Assembly (NCBI GenBank): GCA_009778475.1
Contig: WRJS01000020.1
Location: 1-39,826 of the forward strand
Length of the DNA stretch: 39,826 nucleotides
DNA from: Kiritimatiellota bacterium
Lineage (GTDB): Bacteria; Verrucomicrobiota; Kiritimatiellia; RFP12; UBA1067
Direction: 5' to 3'
In this document: positions 1 through 8,132 of the stretch, one piece after another
How the letters are laid out: each line of letters opens with the position of its first letter
Numbering within the stretch: position 1 is the stretch's first letter
Translations under genes and position numbers: made by a program
Notes under the pieces: generated by a model
Databases searched by the model: none
The model's input: the letters and a program-made list of their open reading frames with translations, nothing else
What the model was told of the DNA's origin: nothing

Positions 1-15
1 GAAGCGCGAGGTTTT

Positions 16-200
16 CCGGGAGCGCAGGGCTTCCGCCCTGCAATATTAACGATGCAGGGCGGAAGCCCTGCGCTCCCGGCGTTGCAGGGCGGAAGCCTTG
101 CGCTCCCGGCGTTGCAAGGCGGAAGCCCTGCGCTCCCGGCGTTGCAGGGCGGAAGCCCTGCGCTCCCGGCGTTGCAGGGCGGAAGCCCTGCGCTCCCGGC
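16..200. repeat. 30-bp REP-like hairpin repeat array
   Basis: Five direct copies of a 30-bp unit lie head to tail at 51-80, 81-110, 111-140, 141-170 and 171-200. One inverted copy lies at 16-42, separated by an AT-rich 9-bp spacer. Each unit holds a hairpin with arms GCAGGGC and GCCCTGC around a GGAA loop, followed by the constant tail GCTCCCGGC. The second unit ends in GCCTTGC and the third begins with GCAAGGC, so the bases change in a matched way across the unit boundary. The same family recurs at 14026-14264. It resembles REP/BIME elements in architecture. No spacers differ between units, so it is not a CRISPR array. Confidence 0.93.
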
Positions 201-244
201 AACGGGCGGCTACCTCTCCCTGAAAGCCCGCCGGAGACCGCGAT

Positions 245-271
245 TGCGGGCAGGAATGCCCGCGCCACCTT
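245..271. repeat. Dispersed hairpin GCGGGC-AGGAAT-GCCCGC, copy 1
   Basis: A 27-bp element with 6-bp arms GCGGGC/GCCCGC and a 3' extension CCACCTT. A second copy differing at one base lies at 22158-22184. This is a different palindrome class from the neighbouring 30-bp array, although it sits just downstream of it. Confidence 0.8.
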
Positions 272-339
272 GACCTTCAGTCACGGGCCCATTTTGCTTG
301 CTTTGCTTGCCATTCGCAGAGAAAGCGGGGGACAGGCCG

Positions 340-1308
340 TTAGCTGCTGTAAAACTGTCTCGCGAGGCGCGGGAAGAGCGCCCAGAGCGCCATCAGGAAG
401 AACGCGGGGAACAACCCCGCGCTCCCGGCCGCGGTGCACAGGCAGGCCTGCACGAGCATCAGGTTGCGGATATGCCCCGCGACCGTGTCCGGCACGGGCT
501 GGGCGTGGTACAACGCCCCCCCCAGCCGCCACGCCCACATAATTGCCATGCACATCAGGAACACGCACACGAGGGGCATGGCGTTGGCTTCTTTTTCCGT
601 CGTCATGATGACGCTCGGCAGCATCAAGAGCAACACGCAGAAGGGCAGCCAGCGCGCGAACCCCGTCGGCTTCTCGGGTCGCATCTCGTTCCGGGCGATG
701 ACGCTGAACGCGATGATATAGGCGAGCAAGCCGATTTGTGCGATGGTGGTCGGGGTGTCCGATTCAACCCTGACCCGAATGAATCCCTCAACTCTCGACT
801 TTTCGGGAATCGCCGCGACCACGCCGAGGCCGAAGCTCAACGCGCGGCAAGCCCCCATGATGCCGACGCCGAACACGGGGATGCGCTTCACCAAGTTGTA
901 CACGAGAATCATCACCGCCAGCGTACCCGCCACGCACAGCGTGGAGCGCCCTGCGATCAGAGCGATGTTCAGGCCCGAGAGCGCGGCGGCGATGGCCGCC
1001 ATCTTCGCCTGCGGCACGGTGATCTGCCCCGACGGCAGGGGGCGGTCGGGGCGCTCGACGCGGTCGGTCTCGAGGTCAACGATGTCGTTGAGCGCGAGGC
1101 CGAACAGATAGAGGCAGAGCGCCGCGCCCATCGCCGCGAGCATCGGGATGAGCATGGCGCGGTCGATTTCAGACCCCGCCGACGCGAGGAGGAACCCGGC
1201 CATCGGGTCGCCCGGCACGGTGAGGAGGTTGGGCAGACGGAACAGGCGTAACCATTTGTTGACAGGACGGACAGGTGGGATAGGATTTTCTGTTCGGGGC
1301 ATATCCAT
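340..1308 (-). CDS. UbiA-family prenyltransferase (integral membrane)
   Basis: A 322-aa polytopic membrane protein of the UbiA prenyltransferase superfamily, which transfers a polyprenyl group from its diphosphate to an aromatic, haem or lipid acceptor. The Mg-diphosphate motif NDIVDLETD lies at residues 74-82 and is followed by the family signature RPDRPLPSG (residues 86-94). Several hydrophobic helices follow, and an ARNE tetrapeptide sits in the second half where some UbiA subgroups (SCO3242/EboC-like) have ARHE. The acceptor cannot be told from sequence. The start lies 3 nt after the stop of the DinD remnant and has no clear Shine-Dalgarno sequence. A second ATG two codons in is an alternative start. 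It is the last gene of the minus-strand run that begins at 7006 and may be read from an upstream promoter. Family call firm, substrate unknown. Confidence 0.88.
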   Translation of the reverse strand: MDMPRTENPIPPVRPVNKWLRLFRLPNLLTVPGDPMAGFLLASAGSEIDRAMLIPMLAAMGAALCLYLFGLALNDIVDLETDRVERPDRPLPSGQITVPQAKMAAIAAALSGLNIALIAGRSTLCVAGTLAVMILVYNLVKRIPVFGVGIMGACRALSFGLGVVAAIPEKSRVEGFIRVRVESDTPTTIAQIGLLAYIIAFSVIARNEMRPEKPTGFARWLPFCVLLLMLPSVIMTTEKEANAMPLVCVFLMCMAIMWAWRLGGALYHAQPVPDTVAGHIRNLMLVQACLCTAAGSAGLFPAFFLMALWALFPRLARQFYSS

Positions 1309-1310
1309 AA

Positions 1311-1610
1311 TTAACGTCCGTTTTCGTCAAGTTGGTTGAACGCATCAGCCAGCTTCTGACGGCGCGTCTGTATGGCGAAATAGGTCTGCCCGAGCGCGAT
1401 GATTTCTTTGCGCGGGTCACCGTTCTGGACGATGAGGTAACACGCATAGCGGGTGAGCTTGTAGTCGATGGCGGGTTTGAGTGCGCCTGAACCAATCTCA
1501 ACCATTTTCCTGTCGTCAGGAAAATGGTCTGCGACAGTCCAGCCACTGTTCGCATCGGTCTGCTTAATCGCCTCAAAGGATTCATATTCAGCAGCATCTA
1601 GCGTAGCCAT
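1311..1610 (-). pseudogene. DinD-like (DNA-damage-inducible protein D) remnant, internally deleted and 3'-truncated
   Basis: A 99-aa open frame that keeps two blocks typical of DinD proteins. The first is a short N-terminal FEAIKQTDA-type block. The second runs from ADHF and MVEIGSG through TRYACYLIVQNGDPRKE to ALGQTYFAIQTRRQ. In full-length DinD (about 270 aa) roughly 40 residues separate these blocks; here they are joined directly at about residue 20. The frame then stops at residue 99, where the family continues for another 150 residues or so. It keeps a strong ribosome-binding site (AGGAGG, 7 nt before the ATG), so a short protein could still be made. The stop codon abuts the UbiA start. 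DinD is an SOS-induced protein that inhibits RecA in E. coli. The missing segment is judged from memory of the family. Confidence 0.75.
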
Positions 1611-1647
1611 TGCACACCTCCTTCTTCAAAAGCGAACGCGCATCGAA

Positions 1648-1730
1648 GGGGACGAAAGAGACGTAGGGGCCGAAGGGACAAATAAGGTTGCCGTTTTTTC
1701 CCTTTCGTCCCATACGTCCCCTGTGCCCCC
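1648..1730. repeat. GGGACGAAAG/CTTTCGTCCC fold-back repeat
   Basis: Left arm 1648-1679 is built from words such as GGGGACGAAAG, AGACGTAGGGG and CCGAAGGGAC. Right arm 1699-1732 is its degenerate inverse (TCCCTTTCGTCCC, ATACGTCCCC). The right arm ends at the stop codon of fucI. This is one of the short-word fold-backs that fill gene junctions in this window. Confidence 0.75.
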
Positions 1731-3515
1731 TTATCGGTACACGGGGCCGAAGTGCTGACAGGCGCGGTAGTCGGCGCCGGTGAGGTCGTCGGCGCCGAAG
1801 AAGCCCCAGACGTGCGGGCGGAACACGTCCGCGTCCGCGACGTTGGAGAGCGCGACGGGGATGCGCAGCATCGCGGCGAGCGTGGTGACGTCCGCGCCGA
1901 TATGCCCGTAACTGATCGCGCCGTGGTTCGCGCTCCACGCGTTCATCACGCTGTACACGTCGCGGAACGCGCCCTTGCCCGTGAGGCGCGGCACGAACCA
2001 TGTGCAGGGCCATGTGGGGTCGGTGCGCTCCATGAGCTGGGCGGTGACGGCGGCGGGGAGTTCGGTGGACCACCCTTCGGCGATCTGCAGGACGGGGCCG
2101 AAGCCTTTCACGCGGCTGATGCGCGTCATGGTCATGGGCATCCCGCCTTCGGTGAGGTAGCTGGAGGAGTACCCGCCGCCACGGAAGTAGCCGAGGCTGG
2201 CCTCGCACCATTTCGTGGCCTTGAGGCACGCGTCGGCCTCGGCCTGCTTGATCTCCCAGAAGGGCTTCATGGCGGGCTTGCCTTTCTCGCGCTGCTTGCC
2301 GCACGCGTCGAGGCACCCCGCGCCGGAGTTGATGAGGTGGATGAAGCCGTTGGCGTTGAGGCCGGTCATCTTCTTGCCGGTCACGCGCTTGACCGCGTCG
2401 GCGCTCCAGTAGGTACGTACGTCGGCAAAGAGCTGGGCGCGGTTCGTGAGCAGGTACATGAGCAGCATGGACGCGCCGTTGAGCGCGTCGTTCTCGGTAG
2501 CGACGATGTAGGGCGCGCGGATGCCGTTCCAGTCGAAGGAGCTGTTGAGGATGGCCTCGAGGAAGTCGCCGTTCGGGCGGTAGTCCGTCCACTGCCGCTG
2601 GCCTTGGAAGCCGGAGGCGATGGCGTTGCGCCCGAGAGCCTCCTCGGGGAAGCCCATCTGCGCGAGCGCGGGGTTGCCGACCATGAGGTCGCGCATGACG
2701 AGGGTCATCTTGACGACGTACTCCCAGTCGGCGTCCTTCTCGGCGCGGGACTTCTGCTTGTCCTTGGCGTTCCAGTCCTTGCCCTCTTTGCAGAACTTCT
2801 TCGTCCACGCCAGCGCCTTCGCGTATTCGGCGGGGTCGAAGATGCCCTTCTCGATGCGGCGCTCGAACTCGCACATATCAATCTGCTCGGTGCGCATCCC
2901 GAGGTAGTCTTGGAAAAAGTCGGGGTCCACGAACGAACCCGCGATACCCATGGACGATGTGCCGCAAGCGAGGTAGGATTTCTCGCGCATCATCGCGACG
3001 GCGAGTCCGGCGCGGGCGAAGCGGAGGATTTTGTCTTTCACGTCATCCGGCACCTTGGTGTCGGTCGCGTCCTGCACCTCGCGGCCGTAGATGCCGTAGG
3101 CGGGCAGGCCGCGCTGGGCGTAGCCCGCGAGCATGGCGGCGAGATAGACCGCGCCCGGCCGCTCCGTGCCGTTGAAGCCCCACACCGCTTTCGGGCGCAG
3201 GGGGTTCACCTCCATCGTCTCCGTGCCGTAGCACCAGCACGGCGTGACGGTCAGCGACACGCCGACGTTCTCGCGCTCGAACTGCGCGTCACACGCCGAG
3301 GCCTCGGCGCAGCCGCCGATGGTGAAGCCCGGCACGACGCACTGCACGGGCGAGCCGTCGGGGTAGCGCAGGTTCGCGGAGATGAGCTTGGCCGCGTTCT
3401 TCGCCATGTTCATGGTCTGCGTCTCCAACGCCTCGCGCACACCGTTGCAACGCCCGTCGATGACAGGGCGGATGCCGATTTTCGGGAACTCGTTTTTCGT
3501 CCAAATCGTGTTCAT
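1731..3515 (-). CDS. fucI: L-fucose isomerase
   Basis: A 594-aa cytoplasmic Mn-dependent aldose-ketose isomerase that converts L-fucose to L-fuculose, and often also D-arabinose to D-ribulose. Length and sequence follow E. coli FucI (591 aa) along the whole chain. The blocks [50 protein letters not shown] and [17 protein letters not shown] are all present. The metal and catalytic residues map to Glu341 (in ATENDALNG), Asp365 (in FADVRTYW) and His531 (in SANHG), matching E. coli Glu337, Asp361 and His528. An AGGAG sits 6 nt before the ATG. It lies downstream of fucP in the same direction, separated by a heptamer fold-back repeat. Kinase (FucK) and aldolase (FucA) are not nearby. Confidence 0.97.
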   Translation of the reverse strand: MNTIWTKNEFPKIGIRPVIDGRCNGVREALETQTMNMAKNAAKLISANLRYPDGSPVQCVVPGFTIGGCAEASACDAQFERENVGVSLTVTPCWCYGTETMEVNPLRPKAVWGFNGTERPGAVYLAAMLAGYAQRGLPAYGIYGREVQDATDTKVPDDVKDKILRFARAGLAVAMMREKSYLACGTSSMGIAGSFVDPDFFQDYLGMRTEQIDMCEFERRIEKGIFDPAEYAKALAWTKKFCKEGKDWNAKDKQKSRAEKDADWEYVVKMTLVMRDLMVGNPALAQMGFPEEALGRNAIASGFQGQRQWTDYRPNGDFLEAILNSSFDWNGIRAPYIVATENDALNGASMLLMYLLTNRAQLFADVRTYWSADAVKRVTGKKMTGLNANGFIHLINSGAGCLDACGKQREKGKPAMKPFWEIKQAEADACLKATKWCEASLGYFRGGGYSSSYLTEGGMPMTMTRISRVKGFGPVLQIAEGWSTELPAAVTAQLMERTDPTWPCTWFVPRLTGKGAFRDVYSVMNAWSANHGAISYGHIGADVTTLAAMLRIPVALSNVADADVFRPHVWGFFGADDLTGADYRACQHFGPVYR

Positions 3516-3531
3516 CTTTTTCTCCTGTTTT

Positions 3532-3589
3532 AGTGTTCAGTGTTCAGTGATCAGAAACACCGACCACTGACCACTGATCACTGATCACT
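3532..3589. repeat. Heptamer fold-back between fucP and fucI
   Basis: On the plus strand there are three 7-bp units of the form AGTGNTC (3532-3552), a 9-bp centre AGAAACACC, and four units GAYCACT (3562-3589). The two halves are inverse complements. The repeat runs into the 3' end of fucP: the last three codons (Ser-Asp-Gln) and the TGA stop at 3578-3580 are made of repeat sequence. A longer copy with the same centre motif lies at 6207-6312. Confidence 0.92.
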
Positions 3590-4996
3590 CAAATTTTTCC
3601 TGTCACGCATGAACGTCCTCATGCCGTACAGCGTGATGACGATGAAGCTAACCAGCGGCAGCACGAATGAGAAGCGCACACTCTCCAGCGTCATGAAGCC
3701 GAGGTTGACGGGTTGCCAGTCCATGATCCAGCCCTGTATCGGGGTCATCAGGCAACCGCCGCCGACGGCCATGACCAAGCCGGCCGCGCCGATTTTCGCG
3801 TCGTCGCCGACCGTCCGCAGGGTGATGCCGTAGATGGTCGGGAACATCAGCGACATACACGCCGAGGCCAGTATCAGCGCGAGCATACCGGACATCCCCT
3901 GTATGACGAAGGGCGCTTTGAGGTACGCCGCGATTGTGGCGGGAAGCCCGCCGTCCTGAGCCTGTTCCAGCATGGTCGCGAACTGTTCGCCCGCGTTCAT
4001 GTTGCCGCCGCCGAACATCGTGTGCAGCACCAGCAGGCCGCCGCCGATCGCGAGCGCCGTGAGCAGTGCGCCGGAGTTGAAGAACTTCAGCAGGAACGTG
4101 CAAACGAAGCGGAACGTCAGGAACATCACCATCGCGATGATGTTGAAGTTCTGCGCCTGGGGCTTCGGTATCCCGAGCGTCTGCCCCGCGTACTGGATGA
4201 TGAACGTCCAGCACATGATCTGCACACCGACGTAGAACATCTGCGCCGCCACGCCCCACACGTAATGCGCGTTCGTGAACAGGCGTTTCATGGTCGGCCC
4301 GATGTCGAGGCGCGTGTTGTCGTCGTCCGCGTTGCGCGGCAGCCGCGCGACGAAGAACACCGCCAGAAGCGCCAGCATCGCGAAGCCGAGGATGGCGTAA
4401 GGGCCGACGATGACCGACACGTCGCTCTTCGCGATTTGGCCAAGCGTCTCCGCCGCCATCTCGCGCCGCTCCGCCTCGGTCGCGGGGTTCAGCTTCGCGA
4501 GGATGAAGTGGCTTGCGACGAACATCCCCATCAGCGAACCCATCGGGTTGAACGACTGCGCGAAGTTCAGCCGGCGCGTCGCGGTCTCGGGCGGCCCCAT
4601 CGAGAGGATGAACGGGTTCGCGCACGTCTCCAGAAACGCCAGCCCCGTCGTCATGATGAAGTACGAGATCAGGAACGCCGCGAAACTCATCATGTACCCC
4701 GACGGGATGAAGAGCAGGCTCCCGGTCGCGTAGAACGCCAGCCCCAGCAGGATGCCGTTCTTATAGGAGTAGCGCTTGATGAAGAACGCGGCCGGGAACG
4801 CCATCACCAGATAGCCCCCGTAAAACGCGAACTGCACCAGCGAGCTCTCGAAGTTGCTGATGAGCAGGATGTTCTTGAACGCCGCCACCATCGGGTTGGT
4901 GATGTCGTTCGCGAAGCCCCACGCGGCGAACAGCACCGTCACGAGGCAGAACGGCAGGATGAGCGCGGCCGGCACAAGCGGTTTCGTTGTCTTCAT
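3578..4996 (-). CDS. fucP: L-fucose:H+ symporter family MFS permease (FucP-like)
   Basis: A 472-aa inner-membrane major-facilitator protein of the FucP family (fucose/galactose/glucose:H+ symporters) with about 12 hydrophobic segments. The N-terminal signature AAWGFANDITNPMVAAFK matches the FWGF-ND-TNP motif of FucP, and the ETCANPFILSMGP stretch is a second family signature. The ATG at 4996 is chosen because AGGAG lies 5 nt upstream; a longer frame from 5017 would overlap the epimerase. The start is 10 nt from the epimerase stop, so the two are probably translationally coupled. The partner isomerase next door makes L-fucose the most likely substrate. The extreme C-terminus is encoded by an intergenic heptamer repeat. 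Confidence 0.93.
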   Translation of the reverse strand: MKTTKPLVPAALILPFCLVTVLFAAWGFANDITNPMVAAFKNILLISNFESSLVQFAFYGGYLVMAFPAAFFIKRYSYKNGILLGLAFYATGSLLFIPSGYMMSFAAFLISYFIMTTGLAFLETCANPFILSMGPPETATRRLNFAQSFNPMGSLMGMFVASHFILAKLNPATEAERREMAAETLGQIAKSDVSVIVGPYAILGFAMLALLAVFFVARLPRNADDDNTRLDIGPTMKRLFTNAHYVWGVAAQMFYVGVQIMCWTFIIQYAGQTLGIPKPQAQNFNIIAMVMFLTFRFVCTFLLKFFNSGALLTALAIGGGLLVLHTMFGGGNMNAGEQFATMLEQAQDGGLPATIAAYLKAPFVIQGMSGMLALILASACMSLMFPTIYGITLRTVGDDAKIGAAGLVMAVGGGCLMTPIQGWIMDWQPVNLGFMTLESVRFSFVLPLVSFIVITLYGMRTFMRDRKNLSDQ

Positions 4997-5006
4997 ACGG
5001 ACTCCT

Positions 5007-6191
5007 TTACATGGCACCGAAGCGGTATTCCGTGGCGCTCCGATAGACCTCCCCCGGGCGGAGGATCGTCGAGCCGAAGGGGATATCCGGAAGGTTCACC
5101 GCGTTCGGCGTGTGCTGCGTCTCCAGCGCGAGCGCGCCGCGGTGGCACAGGTTGCGCCCCTGCTTGCCCATGATCTTGTCCGTCAGGAAATTGCCGCAGT
5201 AGAACTGCAACGCCGGTTCGGTCGTCCACACCTCCATGTAGCGGCCGGTGGTCTCCTCATGCAACGCAGCGGCCTTGGCCATCTGGCCCGTCTGGTTGCG
5301 CAGCAGGTAATTCTGGTCATAGCCGCCGCCGTACTCCAGCTGGTCGTTCTGCCAGTGGATGCGCTCGCCGACCTTGTGCGGCGTGGTGAAGTCGAATGCC
5401 GTGCCGGCCACGTCCGCCCGCACGCCCGTCGGCACGAGCCCCGCGCCCACGTGCGTGATCTGGTCCGCGAGGATGGTCAGGTCGTGGCCGAGGATGTCAC
5501 CCTGCGCCTCGCCCTTGAAGTTGAAGAAGACGTGCTGGGTCAGGTTCACGGGCGTCGCCTTGTCCGTCACCGCCTCATACTCGATGCGCCAGACGTTGTC
5601 CGGCGTCAGCAGGTACTTCACGGTCACCTTCAGGTTGCCGGGGTAGCCTTGGTCGCCGTGGGGGCTGGTCATCGTCAGCCGCAGGCCGATGCTCTCCCCG
5701 CGCTTGAACGGCGCGGCGTCCCAGACGTAGCGGTCGAAGCCCCTCTTGCCGCCGTGAAGCGAGCAGGGAATCCCTCCGGGCTTGTCGTTCAGCGGCAACT
5801 GATACTTCACGCCGTCCAGCGTGAACGTGCCGCCCGCGATGCGGTTGCAGTAACGCCCGACGATCGCGCCGAAATACGCGTCATGGTCCTCGTACTCGCG
5901 GATGCTGTTGAACCCCAGCGTGATGTCCGTGAGCTTGCCGTCGCGGTCCGGCGTGTAGAGCCGCACCACCGCGCCGCCGTAGTCGATCACATCCATCACG
6001 ATGCCGCCCGCGCCGGCCAGCCTGTACAGCTTGACCTCCTGCCCGTCGCGCGTCGTCCCGAACGGCCGCACCGAGACCGAAGGCTCCTTCGGCAACGGCG
6101 CCTCAACCGCGACATCACCACGCTCACTCACGCACCCCGTGAAACACACCGCCATCACTCCGGCCGCCAACCCAAACAAAACCTTCTTCAT
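5007..6191 (-). CDS. Aldose 1-epimerase (GalM-type mutarotase), predicted lipoprotein
   Basis: A 394-aa galactose mutarotase-fold enzyme that interconverts alpha and beta anomers of aldoses. The family residues are in place: His at about 146 in SLHGGKRGFDRYVW, His at about 220 in LTQHVFFNFKG, and the catalytic Glu at about 357 in ALETQHTPNAVN. The N-terminus MKKVLFGLAAGVMAVCFTGC is a signal peptide ending in a lipobox (FTGC), so the protein is predicted to be anchored in a membrane and face the periplasm or surface, unlike cytoplasmic GalM. AGGAGG precedes the ATG by 7 nt. It lies in the fuc operon, 10 nt upstream of fucP. It may act on fucose or on other hexoses released outside. Confidence 0.93.
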   Translation of the reverse strand: MKKVLFGLAAGVMAVCFTGCVSERGDVAVEAPLPKEPSVSVRPFGTTRDGQEVKLYRLAGAGGIVMDVIDYGGAVVRLYTPDRDGKLTDITLGFNSIREYEDHDAYFGAIVGRYCNRIAGGTFTLDGVKYQLPLNDKPGGIPCSLHGGKRGFDRYVWDAAPFKRGESIGLRLTMTSPHGDQGYPGNLKVTVKYLLTPDNVWRIEYEAVTDKATPVNLTQHVFFNFKGEAQGDILGHDLTILADQITHVGAGLVPTGVRADVAGTAFDFTTPHKVGERIHWQNDQLEYGGGYDQNYLLRNQTGQMAKAAALHEETTGRYMEVWTTEPALQFYCGNFLTDKIMGKQGRNLCHRGALALETQHTPNAVNLPDIPFGSTILRPGEVYRSATEYRFGAM

Positions 6192-6206
6192 CTCATTCCT
6201 CCTTTA

Positions 6207-6312
6207 AGTGGTCAGTGTTCAGTGACCAGTGTTCAGAACAACGACCACTACCCACTAACCACTACCCACTGACCACTGATCACTAATCACTGACCACTAC
6301 CCACTGATCACT
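6207..6312. repeat. Heptamer fold-back between FucU-like gene and epimerase gene
   Basis: Four units AGTGNYC (6207-6234), a centre AGAACAAC, then exactly ten contiguous 7-bp units of the form RMYCACT from 6243 to 6312. The upstream gene's TAG stop (complement of 6311-6313) overlaps the last unit. The centre and unit sequences match the shorter copy at 3532-3589, so both are the same element family with different unit numbers. The other side ends just before the ribosome-binding site of the epimerase gene. Confidence 0.93.
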
Positions 6313-7006
6313 ACTTCCCCATCTTCTCCCGCAGCGCCTTCTCCTTCTCCGGCCCCCAGTACGCGCAGTCGAGCTCGATGAACACCGACGAGTACGCGAT
6401 GGTCTCCTCCGTCTTCAGGACAAAGATGTTGAAGAGCTTCGCGGCCGCGTCGATTTTCGGGAACACGTCGTCATGCAGGATGGCCTGCGTCGTCTGCCCC
6501 TCCAGCACCTTCTTCAGCTGCTCGCGGTACGCGTCCACGCCCTTGGCCATGTCCTCGGTCATGGACTCCATCTCCTTGTCCGTGTAGAACACCGGCTTCG
6601 CGTGCGTGGACGCGCCCAGCGCCGTGACGACCTCCTCCAGCACCTTCACCAGCGGCATCCCCGTGTTGATGGTCGTGATGCCGTTCCCGCTCTGCCACGG
6701 GTACGCCTTGTCCACGACCAGTATCCAGTTGCGGTGCCCCATCAGCGGCAGCGACCGCTGAAACTCCCTTTTCCACTCCATAGGTCTCTCCTGCATCATG
6801 CGTTCACGCTGTTCCCTGAGCTGTTCCATCCGTTCCCTTGCCTGTTCCCGTGCGGCCGGGTCAGCCATGAGCCCCGCCGCAGCAGCACCCTGCGGCGGGT
6901 TCGGCCGCGCCGGGCGCGGCGGCGGCTGAGGCGGCGGCTCCTCCTGCGCCAGACCCGTGCCGACAACAACCCCACCCACAAACAACGCCATCATCAGTTT
7001 CTTCAT
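6311..7006 (-). CDS. Exported RbsD/FucU-family protein (putative L-fucose mutarotase)
   Basis: A 231-aa protein whose C-terminal about 150 residues fit the RbsD/FucU fold, which interconverts pyranose/furanose or anomeric forms of sugars. The sequence LMGHRNWILVVDKAYP corresponds to the conserved GHGDEI-type block with its His, and LKTEETIAYSSVFIELDCAYW corresponds to the C-terminal TGET-YGN-type strand. FucU itself is about 140 aa and cytoplasmic; here a signal peptide (MKKLMMALFVGGVVVGTGLA) and a Pro/Arg/Glu-rich linker (residues 20-80, likely a coiled coil at REQARERMEQLREQRERM) are added. The start at 7006 has AAGGGG 8 nt upstream. First gene of the fuc operon. Fold assignment comes from motif memory, helped by context. 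Confidence 0.72.
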   Translation of the reverse strand: MKKLMMALFVGGVVVGTGLAQEEPPPQPPPRPARPNPPQGAAAAGLMADPAAREQARERMEQLREQRERMMQERPMEWKREFQRSLPLMGHRNWILVVDKAYPWQSGNGITTINTGMPLVKVLEEVVTALGASTHAKPVFYTDKEMESMTEDMAKGVDAYREQLKKVLEGQTTQAILHDDVFPKIDAAAKLFNIFVLKTEETIAYSSVFIELDCAYWGPEKEKALREKMGK

Positions 7007-7070
7007 CTCATACCCCTTTCTAAACGGACAACACGGGAGCATTTCCCATTCCCATTGTCAACGGTGCAAT

Positions 7071-7099
7071 AGTATAAACGCCTCCGCCTGAAAATGCAA
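7071..7099 (-). promoter_or_regulatory. Sigma70-type promoter of the fuc operon
   Basis: On the minus strand, TTGCAT (complement of 7094-7099), a 17-bp spacer and TATACT (complement of 7071-7076). A start site near 7063 would leave a leader of about 57 nt before the ATG at 7006. The leader carries a direct repeat GGGAATGGGAAATG just downstream of TTGACAAT, a possible operator, though no regulator is assigned. Confidence 0.7.
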
Positions 7100-7150
7100 T
7101 CGCGTTTTTTCACGGAGCGACAATTCTTACGCCGGCCCTGCCCCCGCGCA

Positions 7151-8101
7151 TCACCCCATGGTCGCCATGATGCGGGCGGCGAGGCGGTGGGCGAACTCCG
7201 GGAGCTTGTCGCGGGTCCAGGGGGTGATGACCTGCTGGCGGGTGTCGAGGTGGAGGCGCTTGTCGGAAATCTCGCTGGCCTCGCAGGTCCAGAACACGGG
7301 CTTGCGCAGGCCCAGCGCGAAGGCGGCCTGGAAGTAGGCGCCGGGGTTCTGCCCGGTCAGGTCCGCGACGACGCAGGCGGCGCGGCGGAGCTCGACGAGG
7401 GTCTCGTCGGTGACTTTTCCGGCGGCGTCCTTGAAATCGAGCTTGGAGGGGGTCAGCCCGGCGGTGGTCAGCGCGGCCGCGAAACCGCCCGTCCAGACGG
7501 CGTCGGGATCCTTCTCGAGGCTGAGCGCGACGACGGCGAGCGGCGCGGTGCGCTCGGCGTCTGGGTTGTTGAGCGCCCACCATCCTGCGGGGGTGAGGCG
7601 GTAGGTGAAGGTGTTGGGTTGCTTGCGCGTGGCGTCCTCCTCCACCCAGCCTTTCTCGGCAAGGTAGCGCAGGCAGAAGAGGAGCTCGTTCTTGCTCGCG
7701 CAGAAACCGACGGCGAGCTCGTTGGGCGTGAAGCCGATGGCGTCCGCAAGGCTTTTCGATTTGCGGCGGATGTGCTTCATAAGGTACTCGCACTTGGTGA
7801 CGATGTCCGTGTCGCGGGGGATGGCGACCTTGGCGATCTTGTCGAACTCCGCCCAAGACTTGAAGATGTCCACGGTGATGAGCGCTTTCTCGCCGAGGGC
7901 GTCCCACATGTTGCGGCACAGGCCCGAGAGCAGGTGCAGGGGGGGGAACTGCGGGTGCGCGTTGGCGAGCTGGACTTCGGCGAGGTTCTGTATGAGGTAG
8001 CGCCCGCAGCGCGGGCAGTGGAACTCGACGGTGCTCGCGCCAGCGCCCGAGCGCGTCGTGTTAGGGGCTTTGCAAATCAGGCAGGGTTGTGTGGTGCTCA
8101 T
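7151..8101 (-). CDS. Zinc-ribbon, winged-helix, TIR-like/NDT-fold protein with Glu-to-Gln change
   Basis: A 316-aa protein of unknown function. Residues 7-32 form a zinc ribbon (Cys7, Cys10, Cys29, Cys32). Residues about 130-180 look like a winged helix (KNELLFCLRYLAEKGWVEED, then YRLTPAGWWAL). Residues about 190-316 resemble the nucleoside 2-deoxyribosyltransferase/TIR-like fold, with VVADLTGQNPGAYFQAAFAL and the later DTRQ. Relatives I recall read GGVYFEAGFA at that site; here residue 258 is Gln instead of the candidate catalytic Glu, and the next glycine is Ala. TIR-like domains often cleave NAD or nucleotides in defence systems, but this copy may be inactive. GAAAGG lies 8 nt before the ATG. 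Neighbours are a toxin relic and a secretin-like gene; no partner gene is obvious. Confidence 0.78.
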   Translation of the reverse strand: MSTTQPCLICKAPNTTRSGAGASTVEFHCPRCGRYLIQNLAEVQLANAHPQFPPLHLLSGLCRNMWDALGEKALITVDIFKSWAEFDKIAKVAIPRDTDIVTKCEYLMKHIRRKSKSLADAIGFTPNELAVGFCASKNELLFCLRYLAEKGWVEEDATRKQPNTFTYRLTPAGWWALNNPDAERTAPLAVVALSLEKDPDAVWTGGFAAALTTAGLTPSKLDFKDAAGKVTDETLVELRRAACVVADLTGQNPGAYFQAAFALGLRKPVFWTCEASEISDKRLHLDTRQQVITPWTRDKLPEFAHRLAARIMATMG

Positions 8102-8132
8102 GTCGAAACCTTTCGTTTTGAGTAATCTCTAA

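Noticed and set aside
51..200. CRISPR-like array of 30-bp direct repeats
   Set aside because: Units are contiguous with no unique spacers, each is internally palindromic, and no cas gene is present. It is a REP-like tandem array.
1752..3533. 593-aa plus-strand open frame
   Set aside because: It is the antisense shadow of L-fucose isomerase, which matches its family end to end.
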